A stretch of 64,000 nt of DNA from Duganella sp. BJB480 (GCA_003416985.1 QVIN01000002.1:496001-560000); one strand, 5' to 3'. Shown: positions 1-9,019, counted from the stretch's first letter. Made by a program: numbers and translations. Notes: generated by a model not told the origin, from the letters alone.

Positions 1-1
1 C

Positions 2-742
2 GATGCCCAACATCCGCTGTCGGCCGACCGCAATGAAATGCTGTTTATCGTCCAGCATCAGGTGAGCGAGTTGTGGATGAAACTGATGCTCCATGAGCTG
101 CGTGGCGCGGTCGATTGCCTTGCAGGCGACCAGTGCGCGCCGGCCTTGAAGATGCTGTCCCGCGTGTCGCACATCATGGCGCAGATGGTGCAGGCGTGGG
201 ACGTCCTGTCCACCATGACACCGCCGGAATACGCGGCCGTGCGGCCATACCTGTCCAACAGTTCCGGCTTCCAGAGCTGGCAGTACCGGGCGCTTGAATT
301 TTTGATGGGTAACAAGAATGCCGCCATGCTGACGCCGCACCAGCACCATCCCGCAAGGCTGCAACAGGTCCGGTCCGCTTATGACCAGCCTTCGCTGTAC
401 GACCAGGCCCTGCGGCTTCTTGCACGGCGCGGCTTGCCTGTGCCCGAAACACATACCCGGCGCGACTGGTGCGCGCCCTACCAGCCCAGCCCGGAGGTCG
501 AAGCAGCATGGCGCGCCGTGTATGCGGCACCGCACCAGTATTGGGACCTGTACCAGCTGGCGGAAAAACTGACCGATATCGAGCAGGCCTTGCGGCTGTG
601 GCGCTTCCGGCACGTCAGCACGGTCGAGCGCGTCATCGGCTTCAAACGCGGCACCGGCGGCACTTCCGGCGTCGACTACCTGCGGCGCGTATTGGACCAG
701 GTGATGTTTCCCGAATTGTGGAGCCTCCGCACGACGCTATGA
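2..742 (+). CDS. kynA: Tryptophan 2,3-dioxygenase, 5'-truncated by the window edge
   Basis: Heme enzyme that opens the indole ring of L-tryptophan to give N-formylkynurenine, the first step of the kynurenine pathway. The frame is open from base 2, so the true start lies outside the window. The visible part begins with the family signature [20 protein letters not shown] followed by [12 protein letters not shown], the conserved substrate and heme pocket helix with its distal His. The C-terminal [16 protein letters not shown] stretch is the conserved glycine and threonine loop that closes over the substrate. At least 246 residues are present, so only a short N-terminus is missing. The RidA gene starts 28 bp downstream on the same strand. 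The family call is firm; its use for catabolism or biosynthesis cannot be told from this window. Confidence 0.93.
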   Translation, partial: DAQHPLSADRNEMLFIVQHQVSELWMKLMLHELRGAVDCLAGDQCAPALKMLSRVSHIMAQMVQAWDVLSTMTPPEYAAVRPYLSNSSGFQSWQYRALEFLMGNKNAAMLTPHQHHPARLQQVRSAYDQPSLYDQALRLLARRGLPVPETHTRRDWCAPYQPSPEVEAAWRAVYAAPHQYWDLYQLAEKLTDIEQALRLWRFRHVSTVERVIGFKRGTGGTSGVDYLRRVLDQVMFPELWSLRTTL

Positions 743-770
743 ACCACCCTTTCAACCTCGGAATGAACCC

Positions 771-1142
771 ATGACCAACAACACCCTTCCCTTCTCCAAA
801 TGGCGCCGCGCCGGCGGCCTGGTTTTCCTGTCGGGCGAACTGCCTCTCGGCCCGGAAGGCGCCATGCCATCCGGTATCGAAGCCCAGACCCATCTCACGC
901 TGCAGCGCATCGGCGCGACGTTGGCCGGACTCGGGCTGGATCTGCGCGACGTGGTTCAGGCGACGGTCCACCTGACCCATGCCGAAGACTTTTCGGCGTT
1001 TAATGTGGCGTACCAGCAGCATTTCAAAGCGCCCTACCCGGTCCGCACCACCGTTGTTGCACCGCTCGTGCTGCCGGGCGCGCGGGTGGAAATCACCGTG
1101 GTCGCCGCCGAAACGCCTGCGACAAGCACGGGCGGCCAATGA
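771..1142 (+). CDS. RidA/YjgF/UK114-family protein
   Basis: 123-residue member of the RidA family, small trimeric proteins that hydrolyse reactive enamines and imines released by PLP or flavin enzymes. The sequence has the family's order: a short N-terminal strand (KWRRAGGLVFLSGELPL), the Q-T-HLTLQRIGATLAGLGLDLRDVV helix and the C-terminal PVRTTVVAPLVLPGARVEITVVA strand. The arginine of PVRTTV is the residue that binds the substrate carboxylate in active RidA. The gene lies between tryptophan dioxygenase and an FAD amino-acid oxidase and overlaps the latter by 4 bp. It probably clears imine products made by that oxidase. That role is inferred from context. Confidence 0.85.
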   Translation: MTNNTLPFSKWRRAGGLVFLSGELPLGPEGAMPSGIEAQTHLTLQRIGATLAGLGLDLRDVVQATVHLTHAEDFSAFNVAYQQHFKAPYPVRTTVVAPLVLPGARVEITVVAAETPATSTGGQ

Positions 1143-2383
1143 AGCAAGCAATCCTCGTGATCGGCGCGGGCATGGTGGGAACCTGCACTGCGCTTGAGCT
1201 ACGGTTACGCGGGCATCACGTGACGCTGCTCGACAAACGCGGGCCTGGCCAGGAGACGTCCTACGGCAACGCCGGCGTGATACAACGCGAAGCGGTGGAG
1301 CCCTACCCGATGCCGCGCGGCGCCGGTTTTTTGCTGATGGCGGCGCTCGGCCGGGATCCAAGCGTCAGCTATCACCCGGCGGCCGTACTGGCGGTGCTGC
1401 CCAAGCTTTGGCAATACTGGCGGGCGTCGGCGCCCGGCCGTCATGGCGCGATCAGCCGCCACTATGCCGCGCTGATCGCCCATTCGACAAGCGAACATGC
1501 GCGCCTGCTGCGGCTCGCCGATGCGGACGACCTGGTGAGGCGCTCCGGGCTGCGTCTGGCCTTCCGCAGCGGCCAGCCGTTCGCGCAGGCACTGGCGGAT
1601 GCCGCGCGCCTGCAGCGCGACCATGGCATCAGCTTCCAGGCGTTCGATGGCGCTGAACTCGCCCGGGTCGAGCCTGCCTTCCGCAGGACGCTGGCGGGTG
1701 CCGTGCACTGGTCAGACTCGTGGAGCGTGACGGATCCGGGCAGGCTGGTGGAACGCTACGCGGCCCTGTTCCAGCGCAATGGCGGTCGGTTCGTCCACGG
1801 CGATGGCTCGACCTTGCGGCGCCACGGCGCCGCATGGCAGGTCGACAGCGCGGACGGCACCATCGACGCGGCTCAGGCGGTCATCGCGCTGGGGCCCTGG
1901 GCCGAAAGCTTCACGCAACGCCTTGGCTACCGCCTGCCGTTGTTCGTCAAACGCGGCTACCATCGCCACTACGCCGATGGCGCCATGCCTTCCGTTCCCA
2001 CGCTGGACGCGGAGCGGGGCTATGTCATGTCGCCGCAGAGCCGCGGCCTGCGCATCACGACCGGCGCCGAAATCGCCGCGCTCGATGCGAGGCCGACGCC
2101 GCGACAGCTCGCCTTGGCAGAAGCTTCCGCGCGCGAATTGCTGGAGTTGGGCGCACCTGTCGAGCCGGTTCCCTGGTTGGGCTGCCGGCCTTGCGTCGCC
2201 GATATGCTGCCCGTCATAGGCCCTGCAGGCCGGCACCCCGGCCTGTGGTTCAACTTCGGCCACGGCCACCAGGGATTCACGCTGGGGCCCGCCAGTGCGC
2301 GCCTGCTGGCGGACCTGATCGACGGCGCCACGCCGTTCATTCAGGCGGAAGGATATGCTCCGCAGCGGTTTGCCGGGTATTAG
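1139..2383 (+). CDS. FAD-dependent D-amino-acid dehydrogenase/oxidase-like protein
   Basis: 414-residue DAO-fold flavoprotein related to DadA-type D-amino-acid dehydrogenases. Residues 4-33 form the Rossmann FAD site (VIGAGMVGTCTALEL then VTLLDKRGPGQETSYGNAG), where TSYGNAG is the DadA-like flavin loop. The C-terminus carries the second FAD motif (WFNFGHGHQGFTLGPASARLLADL). The start codon overlaps the RidA stop in an ATGA arrangement, so the two are translationally coupled. The likely reaction is oxidative deamination of an amino acid to an imine, which RidA would then hydrolyse. With tryptophan dioxygenase upstream the substrate could be a kynurenine-related or D-amino acid. The substrate is not shown by the sequence. 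Confidence 0.82.
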   Translation: MKQAILVIGAGMVGTCTALELRLRGHHVTLLDKRGPGQETSYGNAGVIQREAVEPYPMPRGAGFLLMAALGRDPSVSYHPAAVLAVLPKLWQYWRASAPGRHGAISRHYAALIAHSTSEHARLLRLADADDLVRRSGLRLAFRSGQPFAQALADAARLQRDHGISFQAFDGAELARVEPAFRRTLAGAVHWSDSWSVTDPGRLVERYAALFQRNGGRFVHGDGSTLRRHGAAWQVDSADGTIDAAQAVIALGPWAESFTQRLGYRLPLFVKRGYHRHYADGAMPSVPTLDAERGYVMSPQSRGLRITTGAEIAALDARPTPRQLALAEASARELLELGAPVEPVPWLGCRPCVADMLPVIGPAGRHPGLWFNFGHGHQGFTLGPASARLLADLIDGATPFIQAEGYAPQRFAGY

Positions 2384-2392
2384 CTGGCCCCG

Positions 2393-3064
2393 TCAGGCGA
2401 CAGGCTCGCCTTGAACAATCACGTAGCCTATGCCGCGCACGGTCTCGATATAGCCTTCGCCGATCTTGCGCCGCAGGTTGGCGATGTGGACGTCCAGCGA
2501 ATTGCTGGAGTTCGCGCGGGCACCCGGCAGCGCCTGTTCTTCAAGGCTGCGCCGGGTCACCACCCGGTTGGCGCGTATCAGCAGCGTCTTCAGCAGCACA
2601 AATTCGCACGCCGTCAGCTTGACGGGCCTGCCACGCAGGCTGGCGCGGCGGGTCGGCACATGCAATGACAGATCCCGCAGGCCCAGCCGCTTGCCATCGA
2701 AGCCATAACTGCGCCGTACCAGCGCGAGCAGGCGCAGTACGAGTTCAGCGAGGTCGAACGGCTTGGCCAGATAGTCGTCGGCGCCGGAGTCGAAGGCCCG
2801 CAGGCGCTCCGGCAGCGAGTCCTGGGCGCTCACGGTCAGCACCGGCAAGCCGCTGTCACTGCGACGCAGCCGCCTCAGCAATTGCCTGCCGTCGCCATCC
2901 GGCAGGTTCAAATCAAGCAGTACGAGGTCGCAGGTCCCGGCATCGAGGAACCTGTTGGCGTCACCGAGCATGCGGACCCACACCACGTCCATTCCCTGGT
3001 CGACCAGCGCGATGCGGATCTCGTCGCCCAGGTCCAGATCGTTTTCAATCAGCAGAATCTTCAT
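2393..3064 (-). CDS. OmpR/PhoB-family response regulator
   Basis: 223-residue two-component response regulator. An N-terminal receiver domain starts MKILLIENDLDLGDEI, with the phosphoacceptor Asp in CDLVLLDLNLPDGDG and the conserved Lys in DDYLAKPFDLAELVLR. The C-terminal winged helix (CEFVLLKTLLIRANRVVTRRSLEE, ending ETVRGIGYVI) binds DNA as in PhoB, PmrA and QseB. I chose the ATG at 3064 because the chain then begins with the canonical receiver strand; a GTG eight codons upstream is possible. No sensor kinase gene is adjacent, so it is either orphan or paired with a distant kinase. It converges on the flavoprotein gene, with 9 bp between the stops. Confidence 0.92.
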   Translation of the reverse strand: MKILLIENDLDLGDEIRIALVDQGMDVVWVRMLGDANRFLDAGTCDLVLLDLNLPDGDGRQLLRRLRRSDSGLPVLTVSAQDSLPERLRAFDSGADDYLAKPFDLAELVLRLLALVRRSYGFDGKRLGLRDLSLHVPTRRASLRGRPVKLTACEFVLLKTLLIRANRVVTRRSLEEQALPGARANSSNSLDVHIANLRRKIGEGYIETVRGIGYVIVQGEPVA

Positions 3065-3430
3065 GGCGCGATGAGCGTCGCCCAGCACTGCTGCCTGCCA
3101 GGCCGGACCGGCACCGGGTTCATCGAATACAAGGCCGAGCCTTCAAAATATGCGTGCATTACTTTCATTTAAATGAATGACTATTCGTTTTTATGCCGGA
3201 TTATGGATAACTCCGCCTTGCAAGGCAAGGAGAATTTGTAAAGCCGCGCCGGATGTGCCGGCGCCCTTCCAAATCAATCCGCCGGAAATAAAAATCCATG
3301 ATCACCCTCCTTTTTGCAAGCCGATTTTTGTATGATGTAAGTGGGCTCGCTTAATGCGCGTTCGTACCAAGACGATGCCTGCAATGGATTCACGCCGCAC
3401 GGCAGGCCGGGCCGGACAACTCAACCGGCG
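3065..3430. other. Intergenic region upstream of the response regulator, no gene seen
   Basis: This gap contains an A+T-rich stretch at about 3140-3240, including the perfect 12-bp palindrome TCATTTAAATGA at 3165-3176. It probably holds the promoter of the leftward response-regulator gene. Short open frames here lack ribosome sites and family signatures. The right side abuts the stop of the serine hydrolase. Confidence 0.4.
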
Positions 3431-4834
3431 CTAACGGGGATAGACAATGAACTGCTCCAACTTGCCATCCGACGTGAAATAAGTCGGCACTCTGACCGTC
3501 CCGCCAGTGGTTTTGATGCGAAAGAAGCGGTAGACCAGACCGCCGCGACGATCGGAACGCGTTTCGACTATGCTCTCGACCTCGCCCAACGGCTTGAGCG
3601 ACGCGGCAAAGTCGGCGACGACCTGGTCGCTGAAATAGGCATTCAAGGCATCGCTCATCATGCTCCGGTCCGGATGCCCCGTCTGCAATTGCGCGAACAG
3701 CGTACGCACCTTGCTCAACGCCAGGGGCGCGGCCGAGTCGGCTGCCGGGGCGAACAAGAGCGACGCGATCTCGCCGGTGACCTGCTCGCTGGCCGCGCCG
3801 CCGCCGTTGGTGAGCACGACAATGGCCGTGTCGTCATGCGGGAAAAGGGTGTTTTGCGAACGGAAGCCGGAAACCTCGCCGCCGTGGTCCCACCGCAATC
3901 GTCCTTCGGGCGTCGCATGAACGAACATGCCCAACCCATAATTTGTGCCGACGCCATCGCTTAACAAATTCTCAGTCGACAGCGCTTTGCGGGAGGCGGC
4001 GTTGAGGATCGCATCGTGCATGAGCGCGATGTCCCAGCGCGCCAGGTCGCTCGCCGTCATCGCCAGGTTGCCGGCCGCCCAGACCCAATACCGGCCTTCC
4101 GGCCGGGCCGGGCGCGGCGGACCGAATGCCGCCGCTTCGTAGCCTTGCGGATCGGCCTCGTCCCACGACGTCGCGCTGGTGTCGACCACCGAACGCATCG
4201 CCAGCTTGTCCGTGATCCGGCGGTGGATGAACGTGTCGAGCGGCATCCCGCTGGCGATTTCAATGATGCGCCCGGCAATCGCATAGCCGGTATTGCTGTA
4301 CTCCCATCGCGAGGCCGGGTCGAAGCCGAGCGGCTGCTTACCCCAGTTGGAGAGGATCGCATCGACGGTCGTCGGCTGCTCCATGAAGGGCGCCACATAG
4401 TCGAGCGGATAGTAGTCGGGATAACCCGCTGTATGCGCGAGCAATTGCCGCACGCTGACTTCATTCGACCTCGTCAGGTCGGGCAGGAAGCGCGCCACCT
4501 TATCCTCGAGCGCCACCTTGCCGTCCTGGACCAGCAACAAGATCGCCGCCGCCACGATTTGCTTGGTGTTCGATCCGATCTTGTAACGCATCTGCGGGGT
4601 GGCCTTGATCCCCTTGTCGAGGCGCGCCACGCCATATGCTTGCGCATAAGCCAGCTTGCCGTCTTTGACGACGGCGATCGACACGCTCGGAACCGACTTG
4701 TCTTCCAGCGCTTTCGCGACGATGGCATCGATGGCGCGCACAGTGTCGGGCGCCAGTTGGGCTGACGCCAACGTCGGCAGCGCAGCGGCGAGCGCAAGAA
4801 TACAGCGGAGGATTGTCGGTGCGCTCTTTTTCAT
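3431..4834 (-). CDS. Exported serine hydrolase, class C beta-lactamase/penicillin-binding family
   Basis: 467-residue exported protein of the beta-lactamase/transpeptidase-like family (PF00144). It starts with a signal peptide (MKKSAPTILR, then a hydrophobic core ending at ASA, residues 23-25). The catalytic set is visible: SNTK at residues 88-91 (nucleophile Ser88 and general base Lys91), YSN at 179-181 and HGG at 317-319 in place of the KTG box. HGG is typical of esterases and peptidases in this family rather than true AmpC enzymes. About 100 C-terminal residues form an extra domain. The substrate could be an ester, a D-amino peptide or a lactam. The ATG at 4834 was chosen because it begins the signal peptide. 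No operon partner is evident. Confidence 0.88.
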   Translation of the reverse strand: MKKSAPTILRCILALAAALPTLASAQLAPDTVRAIDAIVAKALEDKSVPSVSIAVVKDGKLAYAQAYGVARLDKGIKATPQMRYKIGSNTKQIVAAAILLLVQDGKVALEDKVARFLPDLTRSNEVSVRQLLAHTAGYPDYYPLDYVAPFMEQPTTVDAILSNWGKQPLGFDPASRWEYSNTGYAIAGRIIEIASGMPLDTFIHRRITDKLAMRSVVDTSATSWDEADPQGYEAAAFGPPRPARPEGRYWVWAAGNLAMTASDLARWDIALMHDAILNAASRKALSTENLLSDGVGTNYGLGMFVHATPEGRLRWDHGGEVSGFRSQNTLFPHDDTAIVVLTNGGGAASEQVTGEIASLLFAPAADSAAPLALSKVRTLFAQLQTGHPDRSMMSDALNAYFSDQVVADFAASLKPLGEVESIVETRSDRRGGLVYRFFRIKTTGGTVRVPTYFTSDGKLEQFIVYPR

Positions 4835-4915
4835 GGGAGACAGTTCGTTGCCTAAGGGTGCAGGCAATCTAACATGATTGGACCGGCTGGACCTGATCGA
4901 ACATCGATGATACGG

Positions 4916-5965
4916 TCAACGGCAGAGCGCGCTCACCGGGTTGTCCCCCTTCGCCGTGATGACGCCCAGCCGATACGGAAGCTTGATGTAGTCGGCCACA
5001 TGCACGGCCGGATCATTGCCCTGGAAGAGGTATTCGAGCGGCCGGCAAGGATCGATCGTCATCGTTTGATCGGCATTCGTCCGTATCATTTCGCCATGAG
5101 AAATGCCTTCCGACCACAGCTGTTCGACGTTGTCGCGGCCGGCAAACGTGTTCATAGGCGCGGACGAGAACGGCTCCCATTTTCCATCCAGGCCATCGCT
5201 CTTCCAGATCCGGAAGTAGCGCCCTTGCGGCGACACGGCCTCCACCAGGGTGATGTAGGTATTCGTGCCGGCGATTTTGTAGGTATTGCTCGCCTCGAAC
5301 AGGTCTTCCGTTTTTTCGGTCATCACGGCGACCGTATTGTGGAAGCCATTCGGGAACTCGCCGAGCGCGGTCTCGGACCGCAACAGACGCCCATGGTCGT
5401 CGGTATTGAACAGGTAGCACTTCCGATCGTCGCAGATCACCCAGAAATCCAGCCAGCCATGACCTTGCGGCCGCTTGACGATGTCGGGGACGACGGGAAA
5501 GAACGGTTGCGGCGCGCTCCAGGACATGGGATCGCCGATATCCTTCGAGGTGGAGTACAGCGGATCGCTCCCCTGGTAGACGAGATACCAGGTCTTTTTC
5601 GGAGCAAAATAAAACACTTGCGGCGCGGCGCGATAACCCGGTCCCATCGGGGATTTCGCCAGCGGGACGATTTTCGCGGACGCCGCGTCCGACCACTTGT
5701 CAAAGCTCGTGTATGCGAGGCCCCAGCCGGCCGACCCGGCCGTCGTCATGAAGACGTGGTATGTGCCGTTCACGTTGACGATCGAAGGATCTTTTACCGC
5801 ATAGATGGTCTGGTCCGGCGCAGGTTGGGGCGAGATCAGCGGCGCGCTCGATGTCCAGTGAAACGCCGCCGCCTTCGTCGGCACTGCGGCGCGGTCCGCG
5901 GTCGTGCCGCAGCCGGCCAGGGCAGCCATGAGGGCAGCCACGAACAAATCTCTTCTGAATTTCAT
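4916..5965 (-). CDS. GH62 alpha-L-arabinofuranosidase, predicted lipoprotein
   Basis: 349-residue glycoside hydrolase of family GH62, which removes alpha-L-arabinofuranosyl side chains from arabinoxylan. The N-terminus MKFRRDLFVAALMAALAGC is a lipoprotein signal, with LAGC at residues 16-19 as the lipobox. Family landmarks follow in order: FHWTSSAPLISP, then YAVKDPSIVNVNGTYHVF carrying the catalytic-region Asp, GWGLAYTSFDKWSDA, YRAAPQVFYFAPKKTWYLVY, DFWVICDDRKCYLFNTDDHG and the late ISHGEMIR loop. Length fits a single catalytic domain without a carbohydrate-binding module. GH62 is common in fungi and actinobacteria and less so in betaproteobacteria, so transfer is possible. No sugar transporter or regulator lies beside it. 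Confidence 0.88.
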   Translation of the reverse strand: MKFRRDLFVAALMAALAGCGTTADRAAVPTKAAAFHWTSSAPLISPQPAPDQTIYAVKDPSIVNVNGTYHVFMTTAGSAGWGLAYTSFDKWSDAASAKIVPLAKSPMGPGYRAAPQVFYFAPKKTWYLVYQGSDPLYSTSKDIGDPMSWSAPQPFFPVVPDIVKRPQGHGWLDFWVICDDRKCYLFNTDDHGRLLRSETALGEFPNGFHNTVAVMTEKTEDLFEASNTYKIAGTNTYITLVEAVSPQGRYFRIWKSDGLDGKWEPFSSAPMNTFAGRDNVEQLWSEGISHGEMIRTNADQTMTIDPCRPLEYLFQGNDPAVHVADYIKLPYRLGVITAKGDNPVSALCR

Positions 5966-6119
5966 GAATCTTCCTCAGTTTTTACGAACTTTCGCGTTCC
6001 CGCCATGCGCATGCTCAGATGTATTTAATATATAAAAAACTTGCAGGAGTATAGATGACCCGTCGGCCAGCCGCAACTACGCCCGGCCCCACCGGGGAAC
6101 GCCTCCCCGGTTAATCCTG

Positions 6120-6983
6120 TCAGCTTGCCGGATTGCGCGCCGTGACGATCCACGCCGCGCCGTCGATCGTCACCGACCGTTCGCCGGGAAGGCCCGCGAA
6201 GACGGCTCGAACCGCGGCCGAGGCGCGAGCGCGGATGTCGTCGCCCTGACCGGCAAGCGCACGCGACAGCGGGCCGACCTCGAGCGCCATCTTCACCGCG
6301 TCGTCGAGCGCAGCGTCCCGCGTCCCGCCCTCGCCGATCGGGACGGAAGCATCGAAGGGCGCGAGAGCGATATCGATGAAACCGGCTGCCGCCAGGATGC
6401 GCGCAACCCGGCCCCGCTCGCCGAACGAAAATGGGCCGGGGGCTTCGGGATCGGGCGGCGCGGCCGGCGGGACGATGCCCTGCATCGCGCCCATCGGCAG
6501 GCGCATCCATTCGTTCTCGGCCGCGCCGCGCCAGCAGACGAAAGCGACCCGCCCGCCCGGCCGCAGCGCCCGTCGCATATGGGCGAACGCCCCGGTCGGA
6601 TCGTCGAAGAACATCACCCCGAAACGCGAGAACAGGATGTCGAACGCGCCTTCGGGGAACTCGGCGCTGCTGGCGTCGGCCACCTGGAACAGCGCCGGCA
6701 TATCCTGTGGCGCAAGCGCGCGCGCCCGGCCGATCAGCGCTTCGGATATGTCCACGCCCAGCACTTGCCCCCCTGCGCCGACACGGGCGGCCAGAGCCCG
6801 ACTCGATGCGCCCGCGCCGCAGCCGACGTCCAGCACGCGCTCGCCCGTCGCGGGCGCGGCGGCTGCGATCGCGGCCTGGCCGAACACCGCCACCATGGCG
6901 TCGAGCCGGGCCTGGTTGGCGACCCAGCGCTCCCCGCTTTGGTCATTCCAGTCGGCGGCCTGATCGGCATTTTGCTCTGTCAT
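6120..6983 (-). CDS. Class I SAM-dependent methyltransferase
   Basis: 287-residue methyltransferase with the Rossmann-like SAM fold. Motif I is VLDVGCGAGASSRALA; the acidic residue that holds the ribose lies in VLGVDISEALIGRARAL; a later FDILFSRFGVMFFDDPTGAF segment supplies the family's motif IV/post region, and ALRPGGRVAFVCWRG is the usual reverse turn. It resembles UbiE/COQ5-like small-molecule methyltransferases, but no substrate can be named. The ATG at 6983 is preferred over an upstream alternative because AAGGAG lies just before it. The gene appears to stand alone. Confidence 0.87.
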   Translation of the reverse strand: MTEQNADQAADWNDQSGERWVANQARLDAMVAVFGQAAIAAAAPATGERVLDVGCGAGASSRALAARVGAGGQVLGVDISEALIGRARALAPQDMPALFQVADASSAEFPEGAFDILFSRFGVMFFDDPTGAFAHMRRALRPGGRVAFVCWRGAAENEWMRLPMGAMQGIVPPAAPPDPEAPGPFSFGERGRVARILAAAGFIDIALAPFDASVPIGEGGTRDAALDDAVKMALEVGPLSRALAGQGDDIRARASAAVRAVFAGLPGERSVTIDGAAWIVTARNPAS

Positions 6984-7125
6984 GCTATCTCCTTGTTCTG
7001 ATTCGTTATTCACTAGCCCCCTTTGGACAGATGAAGCGCGGAGGGAAGCGAACATCCGCGCTGTGACGGATAGGCGCCGCAATGCCTAAGGAGCCTGCGA
7101 CAACCGAAGAATGGAATCTGTGCTC

Positions 7126-8019
7126 TTAAACCAGCATTGATTGCTGTGCGGAGATACCCGCCATCGCGCCCTGCGATATTGCCGTGGTGACCGAGGCCAT
7201 GGCTGGGTTTGCAAGATCGCCGGCGGCGTAGATGCCGGGCATGCTGGTTTCACGGCGCTCGTCGACCTTGAGGGCGATGCCCAAGGGCGTAGCGACCGTG
7301 GCCAGGCCCAGTGATTCATGCAGGCTTGCGGACGGCTTGTTGCGCGGATGCGCGAACAGGATGTCGACCGCGACATTGGCGGCGGTATCGAGCTTGACAG
7401 TGGCACCATGGACCCCGTGGCGGGCGATTTCCGTAATCCGGCCATCGACGACAGGTATGCCGCGGCGCGCCAGATCGGCCCGAATATCGGGCGCGATGTC
7501 GTGACCATCGGCGAACACCGTCAACGTCTCGGTCCAGTCGTGGTACAGCCTGACATAATTGAGCGACTGCGGGCCGGACCAGGCGAGGCCCCAATGCTGG
7601 CCGGCGACTTCAAAGCCGTCGCAATAGGGGCATGGAACAATGGACGTGCCCCAGCCTTCGGCGAAACCCGGGACGTCAAGCGTCTGGTCGACGACGCCAT
7701 AGCTCAGGATCAGGCGACGTGCCCTGAGGCTTTCGTTATCGTCGGTGACGACGCAGAAATCGTCGAGGGTGCCGGAGATGCTCTCGGCCCCGGCAGTGAC
7801 CAGCCTGACCGTGGGATAACGCGCCAGCTGCTGCCGCGCCTCGGCCAGGATGTCCAGCGGCGCCTTGTGATCGTGGCCGAGCAGGCCATGCGAATGGCCG
7901 GCAAAGCGGTTGCGTGGCCGGCAAGTGTCGAGGACTGTGACCTTGCGGCGGGCACGGCCGAGCTGAAGGGCGGCGGCAAGGCCGGCAAAGCTGCCGCCGA
8001 TGATGATGACGTCATTCAT
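7126..8019 (-). CDS. Thioredoxin-reductase-like FAD/NAD(P)-dependent oxidoreductase
   Basis: 297-residue flavoprotein of the thioredoxin-reductase class. The N-terminus MNDVIIIGGSFAGLAAALQL is the FAD-binding motif. A CPYCDG motif, like the CxxC redox pair of thioredoxin reductases, follows SIVPCPY near residue 137. The end, GIYAAGDLANPAMASVTTAI, is the second FAD contact. This small group lacks an obvious thioredoxin partner nearby and may act on other disulfides or small molecules. The start at 8019 gives the FAD motif at the N-terminus. It is divergent from a TetR regulator across an intergenic inverted repeat, so that regulator probably controls it. Confidence 0.86.
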   Translation of the reverse strand: MNDVIIIGGSFAGLAAALQLGRARRKVTVLDTCRPRNRFAGHSHGLLGHDHKAPLDILAEARQQLARYPTVRLVTAGAESISGTLDDFCVVTDDNESLRARRLILSYGVVDQTLDVPGFAEGWGTSIVPCPYCDGFEVAGQHWGLAWSGPQSLNYVRLYHDWTETLTVFADGHDIAPDIRADLARRGIPVVDGRITEIARHGVHGATVKLDTAANVAVDILFAHPRNKPSASLHESLGLATVATPLGIALKVDERRETSMPGIYAAGDLANPAMASVTTAISQGAMAGISAQQSMLV

Positions 8020-8081
8020 GGTGATGGGCTCCGTGCGTGGATGAAGGGTGGGCCTGGCGCAAAACAACCCGCCCATTGGGT

Positions 8082-8111
8082 TTGCACATTTTGGATACTT
8101 TGTGGTATCCT
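8082..8111 (+). promoter_or_regulatory. Candidate TetR operator overlapping a promoter
   Basis: GGATAC (8093-8098) and GTATCC (8105-8110) form a perfect 6-bp inverted repeat with a 6-bp spacer, in the gap between the divergent flavoprotein and TetR genes. It overlaps a plausible rightward promoter: TTGCAC at 8082, an 18-bp spacer and TATCCT at 8106. The position fits autorepression and control of the divergent gene. Binding is inferred. Confidence 0.55.
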
Positions 8112-8143
8112 AATTAAAGAATTAGATACTGTCAAGTACTGGA

Positions 8144-8797
8144 ATGTTTATGACCGAAAACAATCAGGGCCGCCGTGGCCGGCCCGCCAACGAGGCGCTT
8201 GGCCAAACGATAGTCGACGCCGCGCGCGAACTTTTTGCGGAATTGGGTTTTCAAGCGACGACAATGGACAAGGTCGCCCAGCGGGCGAAGATATCCAAGC
8301 TAAGCATCTATCGACACTTCGAGAACAAGGAGGCGCTGTTCAGCGCGGCCATCGCGGCTAGCTGCCATCAATTTGCACCGCAGGCGCTGTTTGAAGGCGT
8401 GGACGGTTCGGCCGAGGATCAGCTTCTGGCGGTGGGGTCATCCCTGCTTCGCACGTTCCTGAACCCGGATGTCCGTCGCGTCGAAGCCATGATCCTGGCC
8501 GACAAGACGAATCAAAAGTCGTTAAGCAAGCTCCAATACGAAGCCGGTCCCGCCCATGTCATCGCCCAAATCGAGGCCCTGTTGCGTCGGTTGCACGCAC
8601 GGGCGGTTCTGAACGTGCCCGACCCTCTCCAATCCGCCCGCCTGTTTGCCGCGCTTTTAAAAGGATCCGATCTGCTGATCATCGCGCGCTTCGATGAGGC
8701 GATGGCGGAGAACGACAACGAAATCGAATCCTATTGCCGGTCGGCCGTCGCCATGTTCATCGCCGCGCACGGCGGCAACGACCATGCGGGCGGGTAA
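8144..8797 (+). CDS. TetR/AcrR-family transcriptional regulator
   Basis: 217-residue TetR-type repressor. After a short basic start (NNQGRRGRPANEA), residues 20-70 form the tetrahelical DNA-binding domain: IVDAARELFAELGFQATTMD, then KVAQRAKISKLSIYRHFENK with the SIYRHF recognition helix. The C-terminal two-thirds is a ligand and dimer domain resembling the AcrR C-terminal type (RRVEAMILADKTNQKSLSKL). The ATG at 8150 is an alternative start. It is transcribed away from the thioredoxin-reductase-like gene, and a strong hairpin terminator follows the stop. The inducer is unknown. Confidence 0.9.
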   Translation: MFMTENNQGRRGRPANEALGQTIVDAARELFAELGFQATTMDKVAQRAKISKLSIYRHFENKEALFSAAIAASCHQFAPQALFEGVDGSAEDQLLAVGSSLLRTFLNPDVRRVEAMILADKTNQKSLSKLQYEAGPAHVIAQIEALLRRLHARAVLNVPDPLQSARLFAALLKGSDLLIIARFDEAMAENDNEIESYCRSAVAMFIAAHGGNDHAGG

Positions 8798-8816
8798 AAA
8801 ATCGCTTCCAAGTAAA

Positions 8817-8854
8817 ATGGCCAAGGATGATCAGTTTCGATCATCCTTGGCCAT
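8817..8854 (+). terminator. Intrinsic terminator after the tetR gene
   Basis: A perfect 16-bp inverted repeat (ATGGCCAAGGATGATC at 8817-8832 and its complement at 8839-8854) with a 6-nt loop begins 19 bp after the TetR stop. A-rich and T-rich flanks on either side suggest that it can work in both directions. Confidence 0.75.
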
Positions 8855-9019
8855 TCGTCTTTCAAGTAACCTCAGCTAATTTAAGCCGACTGGTTACGCC
8901 CACTCGAATATCAATGAGAGTGCTAAGTCATTAATTTAACGGGGATACTTCCCGGCCCCTTGCAGCAGATACCATTAGAAATACCATCAGTCTAGGTGTT
9001 TTGTGGTCTTAAATTTCAA

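Noticed and set aside
1720..2622. A 300-codon rightward frame across the FAD oxidase end
   Set aside because: Arg/Ala-rich shadow of the real flavoprotein gene and of the opposite-strand regulator.
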